NCBI GenBank assembly: GCA_948467395.1
Contig: CAOKDX010000004.1
Span: 1 to 64,000 of the forward strand
Reading direction: 5' to 3'
Source: an uncultured Clostridia bacterium
Lineage (GTDB): Bacteria > Bacillota > Clostridia > Lachnospirales > Lachnospiraceae
Length of the DNA: 64,000 nucleotides
The notes beneath the pieces are model-generated. The model had not been told where the DNA came from. It was given only the letters and a program-made list of their open reading frames with translations, and did not search any database. This document shows positions 54,754-64,000 of the stretch, in pieces (position 1 is the first letter of the stretch; each line of letters starts with the position of its first letter). The position numbers and the translations under genes are program-made.

Positions 54754-57128
54754 TCAGCCTCACCTGCCTTATAGGAATAGGACATTGCCTCTACTGTAAC
54801 ACCGTCTACTATCTGCTGTGTATTTGTGTAGTTTACGAAAACCTTTACACCGTTGCTGTAGGTGACTGCCTTGATCCCGTCCCCTTTTGTCTCATGCTTT
54901 ACGATGTTTGCATCGCCAAGCTGCGCATTCAGTTCCCTGAGCTTCTTGTCGTAATCAATCACAGCATCCTTATATGTGGTGTACTCAGTACTGTACAGAT
55001 CAGCTGAATTGGTACGGATCAGTTTGGATGAATTCTCTGCCGTCAGATAGAAGGATGGGTATACCCCTGCCTCTACCATCTGCAGGAAGAACTCCTGCTT
55101 ATTCGCCTCAAAGTTGATATATTCCGAATACATCGGCATAACACCCTTCAGTACCATGGAGAGGAACGGAATCTCGTGATCCACGTACATATAATCAGAG
55201 GAACCCAGCGGCATATCCAGAAATGCGTCTGCATTTTTCCACATATAAGCGTTTGGCGCCTCCATCGCCATATCCGCCTTCTCATCCAGGTCATTCACTG
55301 CCTTTGTATAGGCGTCCGCCGTATTATTCCGCGTAAAATAGGACGACTTGTAGCTGTAGGAGAACAGCGTATTGCTGATTCCAGCCAGCGCTACCTTGTT
55401 CAGCTCTTTGTTGTTCATGGATTCCACAAAGCTTGTAAAGTCTTCCACGGAGGATTCCGGCGTCAGGTAATTAAACTTTTTATATACATCCGCCCATACC
55501 TTTTCCTCAAAGGCTCTCTTGTTCACCTTCTTAATGGTATTGAAATTAAAGGTATTGGTGCTTGGGTTCAGCCGCAGTGCATCATTGTACAGATACATTT
55601 TATAATTGGAGTTCTCGGAATCCTTGATGAGATTCTTCAGATCCGAATCGCCGCCGATATGACCGTCCGCATTGTATTTGCTCATGGGCAGATCATACAG
55701 GCCGCCAGCCTGCCAGCCCTTATATACAGACAACAGGCTCTCCACACCGCTGCTTTTCAGCTCGCCAAAAATTTTCTTGATATCATCGGTCGTGGTCATG
55801 GTAACCGCTCTGGTCCCCAGAAGGAAATTCTCCCGTTCCGTGCCGAGGAAATCCACTCTGGAATTATATGAGGAGTCCTTCTTCACAAGAGAACCGTTAT
55901 TTAAAAGGTATTCCCGGTACTTCGCCGCCATGGTCGAATAATTCACATCATCACCGGACAAAAGCATGTAACGTACCTGAAGATCCGAATGGGTACGGTC
56001 TGCCTCTGCACGCGGCACAGTACCAGTGTTGGAATTGTTCAGCGGCTGCACGAAGAGGTCACGGATCAGAAATCTTGCAAAGCAGCGGTTATAGTTTACC
56101 ATGGCGCCGTTGGGCTGAGCCTCAATATACGCGCGCTTCTCCCCCTTTTCCACAATGGCGAGATAGCCCTTTTGATCCTTCGTATGCGCCATGCCAAAGA
56201 TCGGTGCAATGACCTGGCTGGCATCCTGAAGCATATCCAGCTCTTCCCACAGATAGGTCTTTGTATCAGACTCCACGAAACCGGAATCCGAGCCGTAGAT
56301 CATCTGGGAGAAACCGGTGACATAGCGTCCCTCTTTATTATCCAGATCGATCAGGGCGCCATTTCCATCCGGAACCAGCATATAGCCCTCCTGCTTATCC
56401 AGGAATGAGTAGCCCATAAAGGGGAACACGCTGATACTGGAGATATACGTCCCCTCCTGCTCCTCGATGATAGAATCATCCGGGATCGTCACCACCAGAT
56501 CACTGCCCTCAATGGTGACATTTACAGTAAAACCAAACTGATATGGCGTAAAATAAATCTTAGAAGAAAATCCGTTGTCAATCTTCGTAGTCTGAATGGT
56601 ATTTTCTGTAGAATTCATATTGGCCTGCAGCGTATTCTGAATTCCCTTGATCACAGCGATATCAAGACCGGATTTCATTCTTCCGTTCCATCCTGCATTG
56701 CTGTCACCGTCGTCCTGCTCATCGCTCAATGTGGACTCAATGATCTTTCCTGTACTTTTGTTCTCCAGAATAATGGAAAATCTCGGTTCATAGAAATACA
56801 GCTTGTATGTATCGCTCTCAGCCATCAGTTCATAATCCTTGATGGTGATCCATTTGGACGGGTCAAGCTTGCCCACGGCACCGTCCATAACGACCTGACC
56901 GTCCTCTCCGATATTCTGTTTTTCCTCATCCTTCTTATCGTCTTTCTTATCTGCCGTATCCGTACTGCCGCTGGCCGTCTCTGCATCGGCCCCGCCAGCT
57001 GTATCCGTCTGTCCTGCCGAATCCGCAGGGGCTGCTGCCACATAACTGGTAACATTGATAACGCTTGCGGTAATCACTGTCACAGCAGTAAGCAGGGCAA
57101 CCATTTTTCTCCATCTCTTAGTAACCAA
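54750..57128 (-). CDS. DUF5696-like secreted/membrane-anchored protein
   Basis: A protein of about 792 residues with an N-terminal hydrophobic segment (MVALLTAVTVITASVI) after a KRWRK charge cluster, a Thr/Asp/Ala-rich spacer with a KKDDKKDEEK stretch, then a large soluble region. The sequence resembles DUF5696 proteins, which often neighbour sugar ABC permeases; their function is unknown to me. It contains Trp/Tyr-rich, glycosidase-like segments (YKGWQAGGLYDLPMSKYN; LKNLIKDSENSNYKMYLYND), so a sugar-binding or hydrolase-like fold is possible. The start is uncertain: TTG 57128 or ATG 57104. It overlaps the preceding gene by 11 bases. Confidence 0.82.
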   Translation of the reverse strand: MVTKRWRKMVALLTAVTVITASVINVTSYVAAAPADSAGQTDTAGGADAETASGSTDTADKKDDKKDEEKQNIGEDGQVVMDGAVGKLDPSKWITIKDYELMAESDTYKLYFYEPRFSIILENKSTGKIIESTLSDEQDDGDSNAGWNGRMKSGLDIAVIKGIQNTLQANMNSTENTIQTTKIDNGFSSKIYFTPYQFGFTVNVTIEGSDLVVTIPDDSIIEEQEGTYISSISVFPFMGYSFLDKQEGYMLVPDGNGALIDLDNKEGRYVTGFSQMIYGSDSGFVESDTKTYLWEELDMLQDASQVIAPIFGMAHTKDQKGYLAIVEKGEKRAYIEAQPNGAMVNYNRCFARFLIRDLFVQPLNNSNTGTVPRAEADRTHSDLQVRYMLLSGDDVNYSTMAAKYREYLLNNGSLVKKDSSYNSRVDFLGTERENFLLGTRAVTMTTTDDIKKIFGELKSSGVESLLSVYKGWQAGGLYDLPMSKYNADGHIGGDSDLKNLIKDSENSNYKMYLYNDALRLNPSTNTFNFNTIKKVNKRAFEEKVWADVYKKFNYLTPESSVEDFTSFVESMNNKELNKVALAGISNTLFSYSYKSSYFTRNNTADAYTKAVNDLDEKADMAMEAPNAYMWKNADAFLDMPLGSSDYMYVDHEIPFLSMVLKGVMPMYSEYINFEANKQEFFLQMVEAGVYPSFYLTAENSSKLIRTNSADLYSTEYTTYKDAVIDYDKKLRELNAQLGDANIVKHETKGDGIKAVTYSNGVKVFVNYTNTQQIVDGVTVEAMSYSYKAGEAE

Positions 57129-59184
57129 GCCGATACACCACCTCTCCAAATACTGCACTTATGAAGTCAAATACCTGAGCCCACAGTACATATATAATGA
57201 ATATCAACAGTGCGATAATCAAAATCGTAAATATCGTCAGGAATATGATCTTCACTGTCTCTTTCACGGTATAGTTGTTTACCTCTTTAATACCAAGGAC
57301 AGCCAGGATCAGTACCCAGGAATAAATTATTACATTAATCAGCGTAACCAGGAACTGCTCGTTGTTTGTCAGCACATGGGATAACGCAAATCCGATTGGC
57401 GTCAGCACCACATAGGGCAGAAGGCTGTAACAGAAATAGGTATAAATCTTCTTGATGGTGCCCTCTCCTTCGTTGATGGTACAGATCAGATAATTACACG
57501 CTGTCAGCGCCACAACGGCAACAACGATGATCCCGATATCTGAGCCGATATCATATCTTCCCTCACGGACCGTCTTCTGCAGAAAGCCGCAGAGGTATTT
57601 ATTTACAATATATTCAATCATAAAGATCACCAGGATCAGGCTCGGTGCACTCCAGGACGCCCTGCCCTCCCGGGCAATGCCATAGGAGCCGTCGATGGGA
57701 TGCCGCATAAAATACCCGGAATACATAAAGTTAGATACAAAGCGGTTCTCCTTCACCCTGGCTTTGGCCTTCCTCACGCCGTCGAATATTTTCTTTCTGC
57801 GGTCCAGAGTGCGCAGTACCATATACAGGATCCACAAGCCCACGATAAAGAGCAGCGCCTTTACGATATTCGCCTTCAGCCACTCGTTCCGGATCTCCCA
57901 GTACGCATCGGAATAGCCTGCCTTGTCGTTGGAAAGCCTTGCATAATGAAGCGCTTCTTCATAATTGCTCTCCTGATAGAAGGCACGACCCATGGCTTTG
58001 TTGGCATAGTCAAACATACTGTTCATCTTCAGCACTTCCGCCAACGGCTCCCGGCTCTCGGTATATTTGCCCTGTGCATACAGGTTCAGCGCCGTATGCA
58101 GCTTCTGGGTAAACTCACTGGGACGGTAAACCTGAATCTGGTTCTTATCCGAATCCAGTACATAGATGGAATCATCCACCCCGACCTGAATGCTGGTAAG
58201 GGCTGACGACAGTCCGACACGCTGGGTGCCGTCGTCCTTGGCGCCAAAAACATACAGCGGTTCGCCCTGGTCGTTGTACTCATAGATGTATCCCTCCTGG
58301 GAGGCCACGTACACATTATCATGATTACCCACTGCCACTGCGGCGGGAGAGAGGTCATATACCCCGTAATTTTCCGCCCGGAGCATATTAGCACCGGCAA
58401 TATTCAGCTTCTTTACCGTCTTTTCATCGTCGCCCCGGGTAACCGTATAGATCAGTCCCTTGGAGTCGATAGCCAGATTATCCGGCGTAGACGGAATATT
58501 ACTTACCATCTTCGCTCTCTGTTCGTCTGTCAGGATGGCACGGTAGATAATCTGCTGCAGGCTCACTGCTGCGTAGTTGGTTCCGAAGTATCCAAGAAAC
58601 GTACCGCCATCTGCCGGCGAAATCTCCACAATACCGTTTGTATTGGATTCGCAGACAATAAACATCATGCCCGCCTTATTTACTACTACCTTCAGCGGCA
58701 GGAATTCCACTCCCTCGCCGTACAGCGGACTGTCTGGTTTGCCATATGTATTCAGCACTTTTCCGCTCTCATCAAATTCAAACACCGCTCTCGCATCGCG
58801 GTCCGCCACAAAGACATGCTTTGTATCTGTGACAAAGATACCCATGGGGCGCTTTAATGTTCCCATGCCAAAGGTTTTGATCAGCTTTCCTTCGGTGGTT
58901 CCCACCAAAACCCTGGCATTTCCGGTATCCGCAATATAAATCTTTCCGTCGTCAGTCACGCACATATCGTTGGCACCGCTCAGAAATTCTTTGCCGAATT
59001 TAATAATGGTGTCCTGTGCCAGATAACCTGTCTGCGTTTCCTCCATCCTGCCATATCCGTCGACGGTATAGGTAAGATATGGCGTAGCAGCGGATGAAGT
59101 CACACTGTTCATCCCTGAAGTGATGATACTCATTGCAACTAAGAGCAAAGCCATCAGCTTCAAGATTTTCTTTTTTCTTCTCAT
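57118..59184 (-). CDS. NHL-repeat, TPR and Yip1-type membrane protein
   Basis: A 688-residue protein joining three parts. After a signal-type helix (about 8-30) comes an extracellular NHL beta-propeller (about 50-370) with repeats such as DGKIYIADTGNARV and TKHVFVADRDARAV. A short TPR-like helical part (about 375-435) follows, then one membrane helix (about 447-465) and a Yip1-type bundle of about five helices (505-680). I know no function for it. It lies between two permease pairs and could be an extracellular sensor or scaffold. GAGG lies four bases before the ATG. Confidence 0.85.
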   Translation of the reverse strand: MRRKKKILKLMALLLVAMSIITSGMNSVTSSAATPYLTYTVDGYGRMEETQTGYLAQDTIIKFGKEFLSGANDMCVTDDGKIYIADTGNARVLVGTTEGKLIKTFGMGTLKRPMGIFVTDTKHVFVADRDARAVFEFDESGKVLNTYGKPDSPLYGEGVEFLPLKVVVNKAGMMFIVCESNTNGIVEISPADGGTFLGYFGTNYAAVSLQQIIYRAILTDEQRAKMVSNIPSTPDNLAIDSKGLIYTVTRGDDEKTVKKLNIAGANMLRAENYGVYDLSPAAVAVGNHDNVYVASQEGYIYEYNDQGEPLYVFGAKDDGTQRVGLSSALTSIQVGVDDSIYVLDSDKNQIQVYRPSEFTQKLHTALNLYAQGKYTESREPLAEVLKMNSMFDYANKAMGRAFYQESNYEEALHYARLSNDKAGYSDAYWEIRNEWLKANIVKALLFIVGLWILYMVLRTLDRRKKIFDGVRKAKARVKENRFVSNFMYSGYFMRHPIDGSYGIAREGRASWSAPSLILVIFMIEYIVNKYLCGFLQKTVREGRYDIGSDIGIIVVAVVALTACNYLICTINEGEGTIKKIYTYFCYSLLPYVVLTPIGFALSHVLTNNEQFLVTLINVIIYSWVLILAVLGIKEVNNYTVKETVKIIFLTIFTILIIALLIFIIYVLWAQVFDFISAVFGEVVYRLGY

Positions 59185-59215
59185 AATGCCTCTTTTCTTC
59201 GCCTTTTTGCAATTG

Positions 59216-60085
59216 TTATTTGATACCTGAGTGCGCCATCGTATTCATAACCTTATTCTGCAGAATGACAAACAGGATCAGGTTCGGCACAAACAAAATC
59301 AGAGTTGCTGCTGCCGACATACCCTGTCCGGCAACTGTATTATTCGCATTCAGCAGGGAATTCATATAAAACGTCAATGTCTTCAATCCGTCATCGTTGA
59401 TGTAGTAGTTCGACGTCTCCATGTTCGCCCATACCTGCTGGAACACCAGAATCGTGGCGGTGGCCATGGCCGGCATGATCATCGGAATGATCAGCTTCCG
59501 GTACACGGTAAAGTCTGTGGCCCCGTCAATATATGCCGCCTCGATCAGAGCGTCCGGAACCTGCTCAACGAACTGTTTCACAAGGAACAGTGCCACCGGA
59601 TACGCCATCAGGGGCAGGATATGCGACCACATGCTGTCGATCATTCCCAGATTACTGATCACCAGATATCTCGGGATCAGTACGGCAGTAGCCACGAACA
59701 TCAGAGCCACCTGGTTGATGCTCATCATCAGGTTTCTTCCCTTGAACTTCAGCTTAGACAGGGCAAAGGCCGCCATCGTTGTAAAGATCAGGGACAACCC
59801 AACCGTTACCACCGTTACGAAAATACTGTTAAACACGTAACGGCTCATGGGGATACCTGAATTCCGGCTGAATTTAGCCAGCTTTGTAAAGTTTTCCAGT
59901 GTGGCATTCCGTACAAAGAACGTGGGCGGGAATGCGAACAACTCATCCATTGGTTTAAACGCATGATTCGCAATAAAGAGAATCGGCAGAAACATGAATA
60001 ATGTCAGTGGAAGCAGACAAAGCAGGATCTTGATCTGGCCTCTGTCAAACTTCTGCGGATTCATACGCTTTCCTTTATATGCCAT
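59216..60085 (-). CDS. Sugar ABC permease (MalG type), importer 1
   Basis: A 289-residue permease with six helices and EAA motif IEAAYIDGATDFTVYRKLIIPMIMPAM. AGGAGG lies seven bases before the ATG. It is followed after 31 bases by the NHL-Yip1 gene and pairs with the 60103 permease. Confidence 0.94.
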   Translation of the reverse strand: MAYKGKRMNPQKFDRGQIKILLCLLPLTLFMFLPILFIANHAFKPMDELFAFPPTFFVRNATLENFTKLAKFSRNSGIPMSRYVFNSIFVTVVTVGLSLIFTTMAAFALSKLKFKGRNLMMSINQVALMFVATAVLIPRYLVISNLGMIDSMWSHILPLMAYPVALFLVKQFVEQVPDALIEAAYIDGATDFTVYRKLIIPMIMPAMATATILVFQQVWANMETSNYYINDDGLKTLTFYMNSLLNANNTVAGQGMSAAATLILFVPNLILFVILQNKVMNTMAHSGIK

Positions 60086-60102
60086 TATTTCCCCTCCTTT
60101 TC

Positions 60103-61050
60103 TTAATCTTTATCTGTCAATAGTACATTACAGAATTTCGAGAATATCTGTACGATCAACAACAGCACCACGGAAACCGCGGCCGCATATCCCATTTCCC
60201 ACCGGAGGAAACCATAGTCCTCGATGTGGTTTACGATGAGCTGTGCGGAATAGCCCGGCGACGGGTTACCAGTCAGCTGCGTCGAGATCAAACCGTTCTG
60301 GAATGCGTTTACAATAGCCATAACGGCAGCAAACAGCATCTGCGGCTTCATCTGGGGTATCGTAATATAGATCATTTCCTGGAAACGATTCTTAATGCCA
60401 TCGATAGCCGCTGCCTCATACAGTTCCTCATCAGAATTCAGGATACCGGCGATCATGGACAGGAAACCGACACCCATGGATGACCACAGCCCGATAATGA
60501 TTACGATGGGGAGCAGGTAGTCTGCATTCACCAGCCAGATAATAGGTTCATTGATCAGGCCCAGGTTCATCAGCCAGCTGTTCAGAAGACCTGTCTGGTC
60601 ACCGGAGAAAATAACCTTCCACAATACTGTCATGGCGGTAGGACCAGTCATACTCGGTGAATAGATGATCAGCGCCAGTATTGTTCGCGGCAGTTTGGTC
60701 AGGTTACACAACGCCCATGCCAGTATAAAGGACAGGACATATCCGCCTACGCCGACTATGATCGCATAGATCACGGTATTCGGCAAAACAAACTGCATAA
60801 AGACTTCGTCACTGGTTATCAGTGTTATGTAGTTCAGAAATCCGGTAAACTCCGGAAACTGAATTGCATTAAAGTTCGTGAAGGACAGGATGACCGCCAT
60901 GATAACCGGCACTAAAATGAATGCAATAAACACAAGTGCATATGGTGCCATAAAAAGATAACCATGCCAGTTGGATCGTTCTCTCCTTCGGATATTACTT
61001 CTTTTTTTAGGCGCTGCCACTGCGGCAGCATTCGTTTTATTATTAGCCAT
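60103..61050 (-). CDS. Sugar ABC permease (MalF type), importer 1
   Basis: A 315-residue permease. A basic N-terminus ([17 protein letters not shown]) is followed by six helices and the EAA motif [28 protein letters not shown] chose ATG 61050, which has GGAG six bases upstream; an ATG at 61062 lies before that site. It follows the giant binding protein after 15 bases. Confidence 0.94.
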   Translation of the reverse strand: MANNKTNAAAVAAPKKRSNIRRRERSNWHGYLFMAPYALVFIAFILVPVIMAVILSFTNFNAIQFPEFTGFLNYITLITSDEVFMQFVLPNTVIYAIIVGVGGYVLSFILAWALCNLTKLPRTILALIIYSPSMTGPTAMTVLWKVIFSGDQTGLLNSWLMNLGLINEPIIWLVNADYLLPIVIIIGLWSSMGVGFLSMIAGILNSDEELYEAAAIDGIKNRFQEMIYITIPQMKPQMLFAAVMAIVNAFQNGLISTQLTGNPSPGYSAQLIVNHIEDYGFLRWEMGYAAAVSVVLLLIVQIFSKFCNVLLTDKD

Positions 61051-61065
61051 ATTCCACTCCATCTC

Positions 61066-64000
61066 TTACTTCCCAATCAATTGCTTGACAGTTTCCAAAG
61101 TCGGAATGTTGTAATCTTTTATCGTCTTCCCTTCGCTGTCAAGATAACCGAACTCTTCCAGCTTGCGGGTAAACTCATGATTCACATTCTTGACCGCCTT
61201 GTCGATTCGCGTACGCTCATCCTGACCGTTTACCACAATGTCATTGAAGGCATTGCTGATCTCACGCTCAAGCAGATAGGTACCCGGAGCACGCGGCACG
61301 TCTACTACATTCTTAGCTGTTTCTACGATTACTTTTTTCGAGTTTGACTCAAGCGGAAGCTGTTCCATCGCCTCCATATTTGCCGTCGGCCAGATGTAAT
61401 CGTCACCATAAGAGATCTGTATCGTCTGTCCGAACTTAGCCTGCGTCTCTGTGGAGGACCACCATTTAATGAATTCCCATGCTTTCTTTTCCCTCTCTTC
61501 ATCGCTCTTGAAGATAACCGAACTCTCTGCACAGCCGCAGACAGAGCGGTCAATGGAGCCATCCTCTTTCTTCGTTCCCGGCGCCAGTGCAATCTGCCAG
61601 GATCCTTCCAGCTCAGGTGCCGCATTGGTCAGCATATTGTAGGTGGCATAATCGGCAATACCGATCGGAATATCGCCATTGCGGAAATGCTGGTAGAAGT
61701 TATCCATATTGACAGGCATATTATATACAGTAAAGAGATCTGTCAGTGTGGTAAATCCGCTAACTGTATTCTCTTCCCCAAACGCCGTACCATCATTGGC
61801 CGATGCCTTATACAGGGATCCGTTGTTCTGTACGATCAGCGGTGTCGTGCCGTGGAAGTTTCTCATAAGGATCATGCCGGCAGTGGGGTAGTAGAAATTC
61901 AATCCTCTCATCTGCAGGTCAGGAAGCATATCAATCACATCTTCCATGGTTTCCGGAATCTTCATTCCCAGCTTCTCCAATACGTCTGCACGGTAGAACA
62001 GCACCCAGAAGTTCATGGTCTCCGGCATGGAATATACGCCGTCGCCGATGGACCCGGTCAGGAAGAAGCCCGGTTCAAAGGGAGCTGCCGCCTCCTTGAA
62101 ATCGCTAAACTTCGCCATATCTACCAGCGCTCCACGGATGCCGATCTCATACGGGATCGTGTAGTTGATACCAGTGGCAACGTCTGGTGCATTTCCCGCT
62201 GAGTTCGCCAGCACCAGCTTATTCTGGTCGGGCATGACGCTGATGTCAACCTCAATGCCTGTCTTCGGCGTGAAGTCCTCATCGATCATTTTCTGCATAA
62301 TCTGGATATACTGGCTGGAGCGGTTTACCCATACCTGAAGATGTTCCCGGTTGGTACTGCTGGCATTGTAATCCTGATTGGTAAAGGATGAAACAAAACG
62401 TTTTACATTCATCCATGCGGAACTAAAGAAGCCCGGTTTGGACGGAAGCTCTGCGCCGTCCTGATAAATGTAAACACGGTCGATCGCCAGTCCGTTTGCG
62501 ATCAGATTATCAATGGTTGTAGCCAGATGATGGTTGACCGAGCTCGTACTGGTAGAGAGCTCTGCAATACGGTACGGAATTTCATCCGGGCTGTCTGCCA
62601 GGCTTCTCAGCTGCTGTGCCGCGATCAGCATGGATGACATAACCGCTACATTCTTATCGCTGTCACTCCACTTCACCGCGCTGGCTTCCAGCTGTGTCAG
62701 TGCATCTGCATAACCGTTCAGCGTCTTTTCCAGATTCGGTATGTACCGGGAGAGCTTCAGGTCGCGGTACTTATCTGCATTCGTTCCGGCAACCTTGGTG
62801 ATCTCCAGCGCCAGGTCATTGACGTCGGACATGATCCGGTCAAGCCCTTCCATAATATAACGGATATTATCCATACTGATCGTATAGGATACCGTATGGG
62901 TTCCCGGCGTCAGATGAACGGTAAGATTATTGCCGTCTGCATCTGTCAGCGACTTAGTCTGGTAGTTTGTGGAATAGGACAGTCCATAGGAACGGAATGC
63001 ATCGCTGGGGATCTTTCCATCCACCTCCACATCCACAAATACCGGAAAATCGGTTTTCTCTGACTGACGATAATTCAATGCAAGGTTATAATTACCTTCC
63101 TTTTCTACTTCAAAGCTGTAGGAGACCTTCTGGCCTGCCTCACTAAAGGAATCGGAATCCAGTGTGTTCAGGACAGTATCATCTACCTCATAGGGATCCA
63201 GCGCCGTATCATATTCTACAACGCCATGGATGGAAGAGCTGTTGGTAGTGGAATACTTCTCACCCTGTACGGTGATCAGGGCATCCCCCTCCGCCTTCTC
63301 AGATCCGGAGTATGCCGGAACGGTCTCCGGCGCCCTGAGGGCCACCCTGCCAAACAGGAAATTCCCTTCCTTAATGGTAAACTTCAGAGTGTGTTTCCCC
63401 TTCTTTAATTCCAGTTTCAGCGGATCTGAATGACGATAGCTGGAATCCATGAGACTCTGTGTCTCCCATTTGATATCTTTGTCCGGGATCGCCACCACTT
63501 CGTTATTGTAGCGGTCATAGGACGGTTCTGCGCTAAGCTTCCATGTCGTCTCCAGTTCCATGTTGCGACATTCATAGAACGGATAGGCATCGTCAACCTG
63601 CATGCCGAGGGAAATAGGCAGGATCGATTCATCATAAGAGAGATAATCCATATCCAGGCAGTAAAGTCCATCCTCCGGAACATCTATCTCCGCCTGTGCC
63701 GTGTCACCCGTCGACAATTTCAAAACCTGTGCGGAGCCTTCATAGCCCTGCGTTTCATTTGTCAGTTTGTCCTTACTGTCACCAGCTGCTGCATCCTTCA
63801 TCTGAAAGTTCACAGCATCCCCCTTGTAATCAGGCAGTGAGTACTTCTTACTGATCACAGTATAGTTCGTGCTGATACGCTCACTTGAATAGTCTTCTCC
63901 GGCCTTGCCTGAAGCCTGTTCCGTAATGTCCTCAGGGTTGGTCTGATCCGTCACCGGGTCAGCCTTGGCACGCTGTCCCACACATGCGGCGATCAGCGAC
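61066..64000 (-). CDS. Giant solute-binding lipoprotein with sugar-binding-like N-terminal domains (5-prime end outside the window)
   Basis: At least 978 residues, cut by the right edge. The first visible codons read SLIAAC, a lipobox, so the signal peptide lies just outside and the Cys is the anchor. Two beta-sandwich domains (about 40-180 and 210-340), with KHTLKFTIKEGNFLFG and GTHTVSYTISMDNIRY, look like carbohydrate-binding modules. A helical part (340-480) joins them to a C-terminal SBP_bac_1 domain (about 520-970) with VMPDQNKLVLANSAGNAPDVATG and EREKKAWEFIKWWSS. This is about twice the normal size. It is first of the visible importer 1 genes. Confidence 0.88.
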   Translation of the reverse strand, partial: SLIAACVGQRAKADPVTDQTNPEDITEQASGKAGEDYSSERISTNYTVISKKYSLPDYKGDAVNFQMKDAAAGDSKDKLTNETQGYEGSAQVLKLSTGDTAQAEIDVPEDGLYCLDMDYLSYDESILPISLGMQVDDAYPFYECRNMELETTWKLSAEPSYDRYNNEVVAIPDKDIKWETQSLMDSSYRHSDPLKLELKKGKHTLKFTIKEGNFLFGRVALRAPETVPAYSGSEKAEGDALITVQGEKYSTTNSSSIHGVVEYDTALDPYEVDDTVLNTLDSDSFSEAGQKVSYSFEVEKEGNYNLALNYRQSEKTDFPVFVDVEVDGKIPSDAFRSYGLSYSTNYQTKSLTDADGNNLTVHLTPGTHTVSYTISMDNIRYIMEGLDRIMSDVNDLALEITKVAGTNADKYRDLKLSRYIPNLEKTLNGYADALTQLEASAVKWSDSDKNVAVMSSMLIAAQQLRSLADSPDEIPYRIAELSTSTSSVNHHLATTIDNLIANGLAIDRVYIYQDGAELPSKPGFFSSAWMNVKRFVSSFTNQDYNASSTNREHLQVWVNRSSQYIQIMQKMIDEDFTPKTGIEVDISVMPDQNKLVLANSAGNAPDVATGINYTIPYEIGIRGALVDMAKFSDFKEAAAPFEPGFFLTGSIGDGVYSMPETMNFWVLFYRADVLEKLGMKIPETMEDVIDMLPDLQMRGLNFYYPTAGMILMRNFHGTTPLIVQNNGSLYKASANDGTAFGEENTVSGFTTLTDLFTVYNMPVNMDNFYQHFRNGDIPIGIADYATYNMLTNAAPELEGSWQIALAPGTKKEDGSIDRSVCGCAESSVIFKSDEEREKKAWEFIKWWSSTETQAKFGQTIQISYGDDYIWPTANMEAMEQLPLESNSKKVIVETAKNVVDVPRAPGTYLLEREISNAFNDIVVNGQDERTRIDKAVKNVNHEFTRKLEEFGYLDSEGKTIKDYNIPTLETVKQLIGK

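Overview
The window looks like a chromosomal segment of an anaerobic, spore-forming, plant-polysaccharide-degrading Firmicute, most probably Lachnospiraceae (Clostridia). The support is indirect but consistent: GC-rich clostridial codon use with AGGAGG-type ribosome binding sites, a T-box leader before ileS, a SpoIIQ-like protein with a sigma-F-like promoter, a Csp-like subtilisin, NusG-domain-II and Gx-transporter genes, BspA-type and Ig-like domains on secreted enzymes, and sugar ABC importers without their own ATPase. I ran no database search; all names come from reading the translations and motifs.

Left part (1-19 kb). Two tandem, very strong promoters at the left edge point out of the window, probably to an rRNA operon. 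A chemotaxis receptor follows, then the RNA polymerase and ribosomal protein block read leftward: rpmG-secE-nusG-rplK-rplA-rplJ-rplL, then rpoB-rpoC. A complete gene for a large secreted arabinanase sits between rplL and rpoB, with its own promoter, candidate operator and terminator, and rpoB has its own consensus promoter just after it. A divergent pair (NusG-II protein, Gx transporter), an unknown 207-residue protein and the spoIIQ-like gene follow.

Middle part (19.5-42 kb). This holds glgP, and ileS under an isoleucine T-box; a GntR/YtrA-type regulator with an ABC exporter and a lipoprotein; a divergent membrane protein; the rlmL-like, rdgB and yfcE genes; a rhodanese and an AT-rich acetyltransferase; an ORF-less group II intron relic placed just after a terminator; a tiny Ser/Asn-rich protein with a sigma-G-like promoter; fructose-bisphosphate aldolase; a ComFB-like protein; a five-gene tRNA cluster (Pro-Gly-Arg-His-Gln); a response regulator, ABC exporter and histidine kinase set; a hisC-like gene whose end overlaps the regulator; and a Csp-like protease.

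Right part (42-64 kb) is an arabinan-utilisation locus. Two tandem paralogous GH43 enzymes (one a lipoprotein, one with arabinose-binding-like, Ig-like and Fn3-like domains) are divergent from a secreted GH43 endo-arabinanase. Then comes a long leftward operon: a giant solute-binding lipoprotein with sugar-binding-like N-terminal domains (cut by the window edge), two permeases, an NHL/TPR/Yip1 membrane protein, a DUF5696-like protein, two more permeases, a second solute-binding lipoprotein, an intracellular-type GH43, a GH51 arabinofuranosidase and a small Cys-rich protein. The inferred flow is: surface GH43 enzymes cut arabinan outside, two permease pairs import oligosaccharides using a shared ATPase encoded elsewhere, and GH43 plus GH51 release arabinose inside. 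The NHL-Yip1 and DUF5696 proteins between the two transporters have no known role here and are the best candidates for undescribed biology.
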